Assembly (NCBI RefSeq): GCF_030362935.1
Contig: NZ_JAUCDY010000009.1
Span: forward strand, 1-64,000
DNA length: 64,000 nt
DNA from: Thiopseudomonas acetoxidans
Lineage (GTDB): Bacteria; Pseudomonadota; Gammaproteobacteria; Pseudomonadales; Pseudomonadaceae
Direction: 5' to 3'
Made by a program: the position numbers and the translations under genes
Part shown: piece by piece, positions 33,938 to 43,410 of the stretch
Layout of the letters: every line of letters starts with the position of its first letter
Numbering within the stretch: the first letter of the stretch is position 1
The notes under the pieces: generated by a model
The model's input: only the letters and a program-made list of their open reading frames with translations
Told to the model about the DNA's origin: nothing
The model's database searches: none

Positions 33938-35566
33938 ATGGTGCTCCAATTATCCACCACAAAACACCATGCTGCACGGGCCAAGACTCAGAGGGCCAGC
34001 ACCTATATGCAACACATACACAGTCTTGGAAGGCTAGCAAAAACTCTGGAGTCAGCCGACTCACATTTTCATCTGCTGCTAAAAATTGAGTCAATACTCG
34101 ATATTGATTTATCGTTCCCTGCACCCAAAAATCTGGTCGAGACACTCCTGGAGTTGCTGCCACATTTAGAGCCATTGCACCTAGCAAGCCAGTGGCTGGA
34201 TGTCATGCAATATACAGCCCAAACTAACGAGGCAAGGACATGGCCGCGCACAGCTAAAACTGGGCCTGATAGAAACCCTCTGAATCGTAATTTCACACGC
34301 TATCCGATTTGTGCATATCTATTGCAAGATGGTCATTTTAAAGCAGCACAACAAACTCTAGGTTTGAAACTTCTATTCCTAAACGCTTTGTTAAGGCGCA
34401 ATTCTTCTGATGGGCTTATTAGTCATGCCATTCAGCTACGTGTATCAACTCGGACGAATACAGATGATCTGCAGATACTTCTATCATTACCGGAATTTAC
34501 GGGTGAGTTCTTTAACTACTATCAGCAGCTCAGGGACTCAGTACAGCTGTTAATAACTACTGAAAATCAGAGTCCATTATTGAGTAGTCTGCGTACCCTA
34601 CTTGAACTAGCACCAGCTGCTAGACCAGCACAAAGTACAAAAAGTCGCGCACAATTCGAACCGGAAGTAGCAAAGACAGTTTTGACGCCAACTAGTGAAA
34701 ACACACAAACACCTGCAAAGAATATTTCGTCCCTAAAGCTTGACAGCGACCATGCTGAAAACAATGAGCCACCTGAATTTATTGACGTGTTCTCGGCTGT
34801 TTTATATGCGGATAACACTAATGATGAAAACGATTTAGATCTGGTTTCTCCTCAGCTGCTAGATGAGTCAGCAGCAGATAGCCAGGCGCAAACATCTGAA
34901 TACTGGCTGCGTAGACATCACAGGCTTGTACCAACGGACTGGGGGCGTCTCACGCGTATTGAGCGCAAGCATTTGGCACACTCAATTAAAACAGGCATGG
35001 CATCAGCTGATGCTAAACAAGCTCTGAGTGCGGCAATTCTTGGTTCCATGTATGTGACCGGCTTAAGCATCGAGTCTTTACTTTTAACGCAAACAGGCCC
35101 AGATCAAACATTCACAAACAGCGGTTCTTATATCAGGGAAATTCAGCTACCAGAAGGAGCTTTTAACCCCAGTCCGGAACAACTATCTGCCCTTCAGCCA
35201 AAAGCCAACAGAATCATCCTGCAGTTACCTGAGCCAGTAAGGCAGTGGATATCGACTACATGTACTGGCGAAACAAAGCCACTTGGAGAATTGCTTAACC
35301 TCCAGCAGAAAGAAGCAGCACAGTTGGTTAGATCGTTATTACATGAGATTCGTCAGGATGGATTATTCCAGCGTATCAGGTTAGAGCGAATTCCTGCTGC
35401 ATTGGCTCTTGAAGCCACTTTGGCATACCAAGATCCACTGGTCACATATCTAGTTGCTGCAACCGCAAATCAAGCACCACCTAAACTCTCGTACTACGCG
35501 GCGTACCCTGTAGAGATGATTCAACAAATATACTCTCAGGTAACACAGGAGATGCTGAACCCATGA
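33938..35566 (+). CDS. Tyrosine-recombinase-like partner protein
   Basis: A 542-residue protein that I cannot place in a named family. Its C-terminal part (about 330-530) has the pattern of a tyrosine recombinase catalytic domain (GSMYVTGLSIESLLL, then a helix-rich region ending QAPPKLSYYAAYP), but the conserved Arg, His-x-x-Arg and Tyr are not evident. It is probably a catalytically dead partner of the recombinase encoded next, with which it overlaps by 4 bases (ATGA). The 15-bp tRNA core lies 222 bases upstream. Confidence 0.55.
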   Translation: MVLQLSTTKHHAARAKTQRASTYMQHIHSLGRLAKTLESADSHFHLLLKIESILDIDLSFPAPKNLVETLLELLPHLEPLHLASQWLDVMQYTAQTNEARTWPRTAKTGPDRNPLNRNFTRYPICAYLLQDGHFKAAQQTLGLKLLFLNALLRRNSSDGLISHAIQLRVSTRTNTDDLQILLSLPEFTGEFFNYYQQLRDSVQLLITTENQSPLLSSLRTLLELAPAARPAQSTKSRAQFEPEVAKTVLTPTSENTQTPAKNISSLKLDSDHAENNEPPEFIDVFSAVLYADNTNDENDLDLVSPQLLDESAADSQAQTSEYWLRRHHRLVPTDWGRLTRIERKHLAHSIKTGMASADAKQALSAAILGSMYVTGLSIESLLLTQTGPDQTFTNSGSYIREIQLPEGAFNPSPEQLSALQPKANRIILQLPEPVRQWISTTCTGETKPLGELLNLQQKEAAQLVRSLLHEIRQDGLFQRIRLERIPAALALEATLAYQDPLVTYLVAATANQAPPKLSYYAAYPVEMIQQIYSQVTQEMLNP

Positions 35567-38500
35567 GTCGTACAGGATACTACCCAGCAGAAACCACTTT
35601 TAATCGGCTCATTCAACAGGCGGCAGCCCGAATCACCACTGCAATGGAATCGGATGATATTGCAGAACGCCATAATGCATTTACTGACTACACGCTCGCT
35701 CTGCTATTTTGCGCTACCGGGCATAGACCAGTGGTAGATCCAGTCCACTCAAAAAATCTTTTCGACTTAGATAAAGGTTGGTTGCTGATTTCAGACAAAG
35801 TGGTACATGAAGAGCGTAGCTGGCGTGTTGTTGCTCTGCCCGAAATTGCCTGCCAACAGATGCAGCACTATCTAGACTATTTGCCGAGATTGGCAGCTTG
35901 GTTAGACCAAAATCCAACTTATTTTAAAACTCGTAACCAAGTACGCAGCCTTATAGCTGGAGCTGATCCGATTCCATTATTTTTCTACTTGGATTTAACA
36001 AAAGGTGATCCAGTACAGTCGATTATACCGTCAAAAATGATTGAGCGATGGCGTGACTACTGGCACCTCCCCATCAATTTTTTACGTCATACAACAGCAA
36101 CAGAGTTGAGCTTGAGTACTTCACAAGCCGCACTTGCTCAAATCCAGCTTGGCCACTTTACTGGAAGCGATCACCCCTTTGGCTCGACTGCTAGCGAGTC
36201 AGCGCAAACGGTACTGTCAGAAATACGTACACATGCTCAGGCCTACATGAAAAAGCTAACCTGGGAGGCAATACCATCGCCTGTCCGGCTCCCAAAAAAC
36301 GCTACCTCGCTGAAGGTGTCACCCAACAACATCAGTTCTGTAGAGAAAAAAATACTGGGTTTTGCCCTGCGGCAAAAGCAACGCAGGCTGAAGTCCGGCC
36401 AAAACAAAGACATTATTCGAGCAGCTTTAGCCCAAGCTACAAATGAAGCTGAAAGGATTAGCACAACTGAGCACATTCAAGATGCTGCTAAATATATCGC
36501 AGTACACGCACCCGTATCTCAAACCAACCGCTGCTTGAAGCTACTCTATAGGTTTATTTCACGAACCAGAGAAGGCAAGAAGCTACTGAGAAATCAAGCG
36601 CAGCTTCGAGCTATTAACGTGGAAGCGTCGCCATTTGAGGCGGGCTCAATAACTGCTTATAAAAATGCTGAGTCACTACGCAAAAACTTCCTTGAGCATC
36701 TAAATAACTCATACGGCAAGCAGCCACCATGCCCTACACGCAGAACTGCTGAAGTAATAATTGCAGCCGCTCTTTTTGGCAGGTTTGGCAATACCACTTT
36801 TCTGCAAGCAATCCCGAAGGCTTTGTCTGCTGAGACTTATCAATACGCTGGGCAGTTATGCGTTGAAATACCATTATCAGAGAATAGTACTGAAGCAGTT
36901 TTCAGGTGGCATCCTGACGACATATGCCACGCTTTGATTCAAGGCTTTTTCAGAATTAAAAAAACCACAAGCACCACAAAGCAAACACTGCGTTCAATGA
37001 TATCTGAAATGCTCATAGCAGCAGGAGCCGATAAGCCAGCCAATGTTTGGCAGTATCTAGCTGAGGTCGGTAAAAGCTTAGCCATATTTGAAGTGCCAGG
37101 ACACGCATCCGATTTTCTAAGCGGCAAGCTGGTCAGCGTCTCTATTCCTCGACCACAATGGATTCGCTTACTCAGCGGCAAAGCATTGCAAACAAATACA
37201 ACGCTATCAGATAAACAAACAATAAGACCGCCGGTTAGCGTGACCGGCTTCACAGCAACGAGCAGCCCCGAAAAAGATTCACGCGTATTTATGCGGCTGC
37301 TACGTCAGTTAATTAATCAGGCGGCCAGTACACCTTCGGCAGGAAATCAAAAACTTTCCACAACCAAGAAGCGCAAACTTGAGGAGCTAATAAAAGAGGA
37401 TGTCATCCCAAAACAAAAATTGATGCCCCAGCTAGCTATGCTGCTGATGGCATGGGCTATTCACCTCTGTAAGTTTGGAACACGCTCTAAAAAAGATATT
37501 GCCTTCAGCACTGTAGATAAATATGTCTGCATGGTAGCCAGAGCATTACTAAACACCATGACAAATATCGATTTTCTTTCTCTTGAAGCCGATGCGTACG
37601 AAAACTACTACCTTGAAATACTTGAGTCGCAACCGGAACACCGTAGAGAAGATGTTGCTGGCCGACTGTATGAATTTCATTGTTTTTTATCTCAAGCTTA
37701 CGCAGTTGAGGAGCCCGCTTGGAGCGAGATTTTCAGACTATCAAATCTAGGAAAAAGTGAAGGGTTTGCTGATGCTAACTTCATAGCCGAGGATGAATAC
37801 TTAGCCATTATTGAATCAGTGAAGCAAAGCAGCTTTTTATCAGACCGATTACGTGCTCAATACGTGGTACTGCTTATGCTTGGTTACAGATTTGGCTTGC
37901 GATTTGGCGAAGCGCATCGCCTACAGTACCGAGATGTTCAAAAGTACCAAGGTGAAATCAATATTGTCGTACGCAACAGTATTTACGGTGAGACTAAAAG
38001 CAGTGCTGGCCAACGAGTTGTGCCATTGCTAGAAACGCTAACTGAAACAGAAACTAGTGCTTTTACACAGCTGTTAGCATGGGCTGGAGTCCAGTGGCAA
38101 ACTGACAAACAAGCGGCATTGATGGCTGAGGCTAGCAACTCGCGGGATTTAATCGAGCGCAACCAAACAATTGCGACACTGGGTCAGTATATAAAGCTCA
38201 AAACTGGTGACAGTAATTTGCGCTTTCATCATCTTCGCCATAGCTGGGCCACACGGCTGTATGCATATCACTACTCACGACAGTCTGAGAAAAAGCACCC
38301 GCTGGCAAGTAAAAGCATCGTGACTCAGTATTGGACTGATTTCATAGGCAGCCATAACACTACATATCCGCTCTCCAGCATATCAACTGCACTTGGCCAT
38401 CTGCACGAGAGCACCACACTGACAAGCTATGTTCATGCAATTGATGCATGCTTAAATCTTGAGGCAACGCATCAACAACCATCAGCAAAGGTATTTGCCT

Positions 38501-39279
38501 ATGCGTTGCAAATCTCACATGACAACTCAAGACAGCGAATAAAGCGCCAGACCCTATTTAATCTAGACAGCTCGATTCCAGTCGCAGACGTTCCTCTACA
38601 GGAGCGCCCAGAAATTATTAATCAAAGCTGTTTGGAAACGACCAAGCATATAATCCAGCCAGTAGATATTGAACGCCTACTGATTCGCCTGCGCGAAACA
38701 AAGCAGGCAGTCGATCTTGTTGCTGATGAGCTCTTCATCGATACTAAAACGGCATATGAAATTATAGAGTCAGCATCGCTTGCTGAGCAAGCTACAGGCT
38801 TTGAGTTTTATCAGGTTGAAATTTCTCATAATCATTTACTGACTATAGACGAAAGCGAGAGAGAGAAGCTGATTGAGCAGCTGTCGCAACAAGCAGCTTA
38901 CACACTGCAAAATAATAATATAATTTTAACTCTAGAAAATAAAACTCATGTAATTGAAAAGCTGAATGAGCTTGATAAAACTGAGCTTAAACTCGCATTT
39001 ACAACTTGGCAGCGTACGCTAAAAAAATATGAAAATATTATCAATGATACAAGGTCACAAACAGCCCTTGAGAGTATACGAGAAAAGCTATTCCCAGAGC
39101 TGGCTTTAGAAATAAAAGATATACCAAATAGTTATTCAGGTGAAAAAAGTTTAGCCAGGAAACTTTCTAGCAAAGAGGTTAAATTAATCTCAACAAAACA
39201 GCGTAATAACTTGATAAATAGCAAGCAAATGCTTACTAGGATATTTTTTATTTTATCAGTTTATTTTTACATGGTATGA
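35563..39279 (+). CDS. Giant tyrosine recombinase with two recombinase-like domains
   Basis: A 1238-residue protein. Residues about 40-215 look like a degenerate tyrosine recombinase domain (ATGHRPVVDP, NFLRHTTATELS, QLGHFTGSDHPFG, where the expected Tyr is replaced). Residues about 640-970 form a complete one: Arg in GLRFGEAHRLQYRD near 780, HHLRHSWATRL near 888, LGHLHESTTLTSYVH near 944 with the nucleophile Tyr near 956. A 270-residue C-terminal extension has no known domain and becomes AT-rich. Translation is coupled to the 542-residue partner. It likely moves the surrounding island or a related element. Confidence 0.75.
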   Translation: MSRTGYYPAETTFNRLIQQAAARITTAMESDDIAERHNAFTDYTLALLFCATGHRPVVDPVHSKNLFDLDKGWLLISDKVVHEERSWRVVALPEIACQQMQHYLDYLPRLAAWLDQNPTYFKTRNQVRSLIAGADPIPLFFYLDLTKGDPVQSIIPSKMIERWRDYWHLPINFLRHTTATELSLSTSQAALAQIQLGHFTGSDHPFGSTASESAQTVLSEIRTHAQAYMKKLTWEAIPSPVRLPKNATSLKVSPNNISSVEKKILGFALRQKQRRLKSGQNKDIIRAALAQATNEAERISTTEHIQDAAKYIAVHAPVSQTNRCLKLLYRFISRTREGKKLLRNQAQLRAINVEASPFEAGSITAYKNAESLRKNFLEHLNNSYGKQPPCPTRRTAEVIIAAALFGRFGNTTFLQAIPKALSAETYQYAGQLCVEIPLSENSTEAVFRWHPDDICHALIQGFFRIKKTTSTTKQTLRSMISEMLIAAGADKPANVWQYLAEVGKSLAIFEVPGHASDFLSGKLVSVSIPRPQWIRLLSGKALQTNTTLSDKQTIRPPVSVTGFTATSSPEKDSRVFMRLLRQLINQAASTPSAGNQKLSTTKKRKLEELIKEDVIPKQKLMPQLAMLLMAWAIHLCKFGTRSKKDIAFSTVDKYVCMVARALLNTMTNIDFLSLEADAYENYYLEILESQPEHRREDVAGRLYEFHCFLSQAYAVEEPAWSEIFRLSNLGKSEGFADANFIAEDEYLAIIESVKQSSFLSDRLRAQYVVLLMLGYRFGLRFGEAHRLQYRDVQKYQGEINIVVRNSIYGETKSSAGQRVVPLLETLTETETSAFTQLLAWAGVQWQTDKQAALMAEASNSRDLIERNQTIATLGQYIKLKTGDSNLRFHHLRHSWATRLYAYHYSRQSEKKHPLASKSIVTQYWTDFIGSHNTTYPLSSISTALGHLHESTTLTSYVHAIDACLNLEATHQQPSAKVFAYALQISHDNSRQRIKRQTLFNLDSSIPVADVPLQERPEIINQSCLETTKHIIQPVDIERLLIRLRETKQAVDLVADELFIDTKTAYEIIESASLAEQATGFEFYQVEISHNHLLTIDESEREKLIEQLSQQAAYTLQNNNIILTLENKTHVIEKLNELDKTELKLAFTTWQRTLKKYENIINDTRSQTALESIREKLFPELALEIKDIPNSYSGEKSLARKLSSKEVKLISTKQRNNLINSKQMLTRIFFILSVYFYMV

Positions 39280-39794
39280 AACAAGGGTGAACTGTAAATA
39301 ATACTTATAACTGCCAAGATTAAATATAATTTGTTTGCCCGCCTTATTCATCGCGCTGGCCATTAAATAAACTAGCCTCCTGTTTTAGGGCAGCTCAGTG
39401 TGAGCAGAATAAGCAGCGAAGGCACTGATTTTTGCTTAGTAAAGGCATGAATCGTAGGGTATGGCTCGATCGTCTGGAGCGCTAGCTGGTAGATAAACGC
39501 TAGAGACTAGCTATTTACACAGTTTATTTTAGTCTAGCTTTCGAGAGGCGCGCACTTTAACGATAAGAGGTGCTCGTTTTTATGCTGAAAGCAACAATAA
39601 AGACATGTAAATCATAGGGTTATGTTTTTTGTGTTCAGGATAGTGCGCATGCCATTAGCAAGATAGACGGCATGCTTGAATTGCACCTGAAGGATGGCTT
39701 GTTTTTATTGATAAAGGCTTTATTATTCAGAGTCATATACTAATTAAAGCCATGCCGGATCTAGCGGTAAAACGAGCATGCATACTAATAAGCT
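39280..39794. other. Gene-free stretch before the cassette array
   Basis: No gene is supported. The last bases, up to gttaggc at 39795, should contain the insertion point of the first cassette, so this stretch may hold an attI site or the end of an older cassette. Inverted copies of gcatgcc/ggcatgc occur around 39647-39675 and there is a related gccatgcc near 39751. No integron integrase gene is present here. Confidence 0.45.
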
Positions 39795-39804
39795 GTTAGG
39801 CATC

Positions 39805-40593
39805 ATGGGTGAATTTTTCCCTGCACAAGTTTTCAAGCAGCTGTCCCACGCTCGCGCGGTGGTCGAGCGCCATCTGGCTGCGACACTGGACACAATCCAC
39901 CTGTTCGGATCTGCGATCGATGGAGGGCTGAAGCCGGATAGCGACATAGACTTGCTCGTGACCGTCAGCGCCGCACCTAACGATTCGCTCCGGCAGGCGC
40001 TAATGCTCGATTTGCTGAAAGTCTCATCACCGCCAGGCGATGGCGGAACATGGCGACCGCTGGAGCTAACTGTTGTCGCTCGAAGCGAAGTAGTGCCTTG
40101 GCGCTATCCGGCGCGGCGTGAGCTTCAGTTCGGTGAGTGGCTCCGCCACGACATCCTTTCCGGAACGTTCGAGCCTGCCGTTCTGGATCACGATCTTGCG
40201 ATTTTGCTGACCAAGGCGAGGCAACACAGCCTTGCGCTTCTAGGCCCATCCGCAGCCACGTTTTTCGAGCCGGTGCCGAAGGAGCATTTCTCCAAGGCGC
40301 TTTTCGACACTATTGCCCAGTGGAATGCAGAGTCGGATTGGAAGGGTGACGAGCGGAACGTCGTTCTTGCTCTTGCTCGCATTTGGTACAGCGCTTCAAC
40401 TGGTCTCATTGCTCCTAAGGACGTTGCTGCCGCATGGGTATCGGAGCGTTTGCCTGCCGAGCATCGGCCCCTCATCTGCAAGGCACGTGCGGCGTACCTG
40501 GGTAGCGAGGACGACGACCTAGCAATGCGCGTCGAAGAGACGGCCGCGTTCGTTCGATATGCCAAAGCAACGATTGAGAGAATCTTGCGTTGA
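39805..40593 (+). CDS. aadA5: Aminoglycoside 3''-adenylyltransferase, aadA5-like
   Basis: Adds AMP to streptomycin and spectinomycin, giving resistance. The 262-residue product starts MGEFFPAQVFKQLSHARAV and has the nucleotidyltransferase motif LFGSAIDGGLKPDSDIDLL near residue 32 (paired Asp ligands), then ARRELQFGEWLRHDIL near 105 and ERNVVLALARIWYS near 190. By memory of the family this matches the AadA4/AadA5 branch rather than AadA1/A2; the exact allele needs a database. It is a typical cassette: gttaggcatc precedes the ATG and an attC follows the stop. GC content is well above the neighbouring cassettes. Confidence 0.93.
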   Translation: MGEFFPAQVFKQLSHARAVVERHLAATLDTIHLFGSAIDGGLKPDSDIDLLVTVSAAPNDSLRQALMLDLLKVSSPPGDGGTWRPLELTVVARSEVVPWRYPARRELQFGEWLRHDILSGTFEPAVLDHDLAILLTKARQHSLALLGPSAATFFEPVPKEHFSKALFDTIAQWNAESDWKGDERNVVLALARIWYSASTGLIAPKDVAAAWVSERLPAEHRPLICKARAAYLGSEDDDLAMRVEETAAFVRYAKATIERILR

Positions 40594-40639
40594 GCGGCAT
40601 GTGCGAAAAGTGCATCGACCCGCGCCGAGGGCATCTGAT

Positions 40640-40696
40640 GCCCAACTCGGCGTTCAAGCGGACGGGCTGCGCCCGCCGCTCAACTATGCGTTAGGA
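40640..40696 (+). repeat. attC site of the aadA cassette
   Basis: Begins with the core gcccaac (RYYYAAC) and ends at gttagga, with imperfect inverted arms (gcggacgggc / gcccgccgc) between, as in a roughly 60-bp attC. Confidence 0.8.
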
Positions 40697-40702
40697 GTAC
40701 TT

Positions 40703-41047
40703 ATGAACTATAACAATCGCATATTTTGTGGCAAATCCAATTCGGCGAATGGTGAGGTCAGCGAATCGACACGTTTTTATTACTATCAAAACGCAGATCG
40801 AGTTTGGGCTGATTACTCTGGCGGTGAGATTGTAAGTGGGCATCTTCAAGGGAAGGTATTTGCCGATGGCAGCCTTGAGTTTATGTACCATCACGAAAAT
40901 ATTCACGGTGAGTTGATGGCTGGCAAATGCTGTTCAACACCTCATCAGAATCCAGATGGAAAGCTGGTTCTCAAGGAAAGTTGGCAATGGTTTACTGGGG
41001 ATCAAACGACAGGAACATCAGAGCTTGAAGAAGTTGTCGAATCCTAA
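40703..41047 (+). CDS. Cassette protein of unknown function (114 residues)
   Basis: A small cassette gene starting 7 bases after the preceding attC with ggag upstream. The product is rich in beta-strand residues (YNNRIFCGKSNSANGEVS, VWADYSGGEIVSGHL, WQWFTGDQTTGTS) and has no signal peptide. Proteins of this type are common in integrons and have sometimes been mislabelled as N-acetylglutamate synthase; I see no acetyltransferase motif. Function unknown. Confidence 0.8.
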   Translation: MNYNNRIFCGKSNSANGEVSESTRFYYYQNADRVWADYSGGEIVSGHLQGKVFADGSLEFMYHHENIHGELMAGKCCSTPHQNPDGKLVLKESWQWFTGDQTTGTSELEEVVES

Positions 41048-41122
41048 CAAACACCAGCACATTCGCTCCCTGCGGTCGCTGGACTCGCAACAAGTTGCTC
41101 GCCTGTGTGGTGAGCGTTATGC
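41042..41122 (+). repeat. attC site 2
   Basis: Runs from tcctaac, overlapping the stop codon of the 114-residue gene, to gttatgc. Internal inverted arms include gagcga/tcgctc-type pairs. The leading base departs from the RYYYAAC consensus. Confidence 0.7.
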
Positions 41123-41153
41123 ATCAAAATCGAAGTAAGGTTGCTGTTTATAA

Positions 41154-42614
41154 ATGGATAATTTAAAACTCAAAATTTCAACCAAAATTCTTGATTTAGT
41201 CGAAGGCCTTCCTCGATTCAGAAAAGGCACGATTTCAAGTTTACAGGATATTCGAGAGCGACAGAAAAAATGGTCGTCTAAAGAATTTGAAAGGCGAAAC
41301 GCGCCTAAAGAATCAAATATCGAACTAAGCCAAATAACTTTGATTTTAACTTTTGAGCACGAAGATTTTAATAATGTAATAAAAGGGTTGAAGCAATATT
41401 TCCCCAAAAATGAAAAAATACAGACGTTTGTTACATCTCTTAAAGAATCTGTAGATAAACTGCATGCAAGTAGTTGGCACAATCTCGGCTATATAGCTAG
41501 GGAGCAAGGGGTTTACCTTCCTGATGTGGCTGTAGATGAAAGCCTACCTATAGACGTTAAAAATGTTTCATTATCGTTTCACAGAATACTTCCATCAGTA
41601 GCATGCATCATATTTGAGTTTCAGTTAAATGATTCAGTAAGCAAAGCATTAAGTGCGATTCAAAATCAGATTTATCTTGGACCCGTGGAATTCAAAAAGT
41701 TATGGCCTCTTAGTAGTCTACATCGTGGATACACAATGGGCACAGGTAACGATTGTGCTATTAAATCTATTAACAATAAAAAAGACTCCGTCAGAAAAGA
41801 AATTGAGGCTTGGGTTAAAAAAGGCTTTAGCTGGAAGCCTCAAACAATGGAAGCAGCCTCATATATTGATGTTTACAAAATATCAGGAAACCCAACAGAC
41901 CCAGATGAACGCAGAAATTGGCTACGTGAAAATAGTGGCTGGCTTAATGAATACGGAATAGATGCTAATGGATTTGATACTTTAGAAGGAGAAGACTTTT
42001 TAGTTTCAAGACCAAGATCTACCAATCAGGAATATATGGTATCAGATGTGGTGGCCAAATTTGATTCAAAGAGTGAATCAGAATTTGGTGATTTTCTTGA
42101 ATATAAAGTGAGAGCTATAGCTGTTTCATCTACGATTTTTAGCGTTATAGAAAAATACAGAAATAAAATTGAAATTTTGCGTGGTCATGGCTTTAAAAAC
42201 CTTTACAAAAGAAAAAAACTAACTCGAAAAAACCAATACAACATTCAGGAGCTAAAGAGAACGATAGTAATTATTTCGAGGTTTGAGCACGAAGTTAAGC
42301 AGTCAGGACATTGGATTGCACACTCAATTTCAGAGGTTGGTGAACTGATAGACCTACTTAGAAAAGAGACTGTGAATTTAGGAAAAAATACGATTGATAA
42401 TGCAAATTATCAGCTGAAGCAAGTTAAGGAAGCTGCAGCCATAATCGACTCAGGACTGACAAACTATTTGTCAGTACAAAGCATATATGTGATGTATAAA
42501 CTTCAAAAATGGATGTTTATACTATCCATTGTAGTAACAATCGCTACGATTATTGGTGTATTGTCTGGATGGAGTAATCTTAAGCTTCTGGTTTCTGGTT
42601 GGATAAATGCATAA
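41154..42614 (+). CDS. Cassette membrane protein of unknown function (486 residues)
   Basis: I do not recognise this protein. Residues 1 to about 430 are soluble, charged and largely helical; the middle contains GNPTDPDERRNWLRENSGWL near 250. The C-terminus has two hydrophobic segments (WMFILSIVVTIATIIGVL near 450 and LKLLVSGWI) separated by a short turn, so it is probably anchored in the inner membrane by its tail. It is strongly AT-rich, unusually long for a cassette gene, and flanked by attC sites. A large sensor part plus a small membrane tail is the layout of several phage-defence effectors, but nothing here proves that. Confidence 0.75.
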   Translation: MDNLKLKISTKILDLVEGLPRFRKGTISSLQDIRERQKKWSSKEFERRNAPKESNIELSQITLILTFEHEDFNNVIKGLKQYFPKNEKIQTFVTSLKESVDKLHASSWHNLGYIAREQGVYLPDVAVDESLPIDVKNVSLSFHRILPSVACIIFEFQLNDSVSKALSAIQNQIYLGPVEFKKLWPLSSLHRGYTMGTGNDCAIKSINNKKDSVRKEIEAWVKKGFSWKPQTMEAASYIDVYKISGNPTDPDERRNWLRENSGWLNEYGIDANGFDTLEGEDFLVSRPRSTNQEYMVSDVVAKFDSKSESEFGDFLEYKVRAIAVSSTIFSVIEKYRNKIEILRGHGFKNLYKRKKLTRKNQYNIQELKRTIVIISRFEHEVKQSGHWIAHSISEVGELIDLLRKETVNLGKNTIDNANYQLKQVKEAAAIIDSGLTNYLSVQSIYVMYKLQKWMFILSIVVTIATIIGVLSGWSNLKLLVSGWINA

Positions 42615-42680
42615 CAAGTTGCTGCACTCGGAAAAATTACTCGCTGCGCTCCTAATTTTCCGGTGAGCAAGGCGTTAGGC
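42609..42680 (+). repeat. attC site 3
   Basis: From gcataac, overlapping the stop region of the 486-residue gene, to gttaggc. Arms such as gctgcactcggaaaa / ttttccggtgagc pair imperfectly. Very similar in its interior to attC site 4, as expected for one cassette lineage. Confidence 0.85.
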
Positions 42681-42696
42681 TAAAAAGAGAACAAAA

Positions 42697-43323
42697 GTGG
42701 ATATAAGCATTTACTTAATATTTCTTGTCACTACGGTGATGCTAATTTTAGTGCCCGGTCCGGCTGCAATCACAGTCGCAGCCCAGGGGGCTTCGCATAA
42801 CTCTCAGCGAGCATTTTTTGGTGTGCTTGGTGTGGCAAGCGCCGATGTCTTATTTTTCGCTTTGTCGGCTACAGGTATCGCCTCGCTAATACTTGCTTCC
42901 AACCTAATGTTCTCAGTGATTAAATGGTTCGGTGTGGCCTACTTGCTCTATCTTGGTATCTCGGCCCTATTCAGCAAATCGGGAGTAATTAAGCTTTCGG
43001 CAGAAAGAAAAGAAAGCACTCGAAAAAAACTCTTCTCACAAGGATTAGTAGTCCAGCTAGCTAACCCGAAAGCGCTTATGTATTTTACAGCGCTACTTCC
43101 ACAGTTCATTGATCCGTCGAAGCCTGTGCTGTTTCAAATGCTACTTATGGGCGCGTCTTGCTTATTAGCTGATATTGTTGTGTACAGCGTATTCAGTCGG
43201 TTAGGCGATCGCATAGCAAAGCAACAACTTCAATCGTGGGTCACAACACTTATCAATAAGGCAGCAGGTATCACGCTGATATCAACTGGCATCAAAATGG
43301 CTTCATTGGAATATGGAAAATAG
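42697..43323 (+). CDS. LysE/RhtB-family exporter
   Basis: Inner-membrane amino-acid exporter of 208 residues with about six hydrophobic helices and the family signature LVPGPAAITVAAQGASHNS near residue 17, plus GVAYLLYLGISAL near 80 and LVVQLANPKALMYF near 117. It starts at GTG 42697. Members export basic amino acids, threonine or homoserine lactone; the substrate is unknown. It is carried as an integron cassette, a known but less common cargo type. Confidence 0.9.
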   Translation: MDISIYLIFLVTTVMLILVPGPAAITVAAQGASHNSQRAFFGVLGVASADVLFFALSATGIASLILASNLMFSVIKWFGVAYLLYLGISALFSKSGVIKLSAERKESTRKKLFSQGLVVQLANPKALMYFTALLPQFIDPSKPVLFQMLLMGASCLLADIVVYSVFSRLGDRIAKQQLQSWVTTLINKAAGITLISTGIKMASLEYGK

Positions 43324-43393
43324 CCTAACAAATAGCTCCACCGGACAAAATACTCGCTGCGCTCGCATTTTTCCTGTGAGCTAGGCGTTAGGC
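43323..43393 (+). repeat. attC site 4
   Basis: From gcctaac, overlapping the end of the lysE-type gene, to gttaggc. The interior (ctcgctgcgctcgc) closely resembles attC site 3. Confidence 0.85.
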
Positions 43394-43410
43394 CCACTTA
43401 AGGATTAAGT

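Noticed and set aside
35563..39279. Integron integrase IntI for the nearby cassettes
   Set aside because: The protein is far too long, and I see no IntI-specific insert; its nearest recombination core is a tRNA-Arg repeat upstream.
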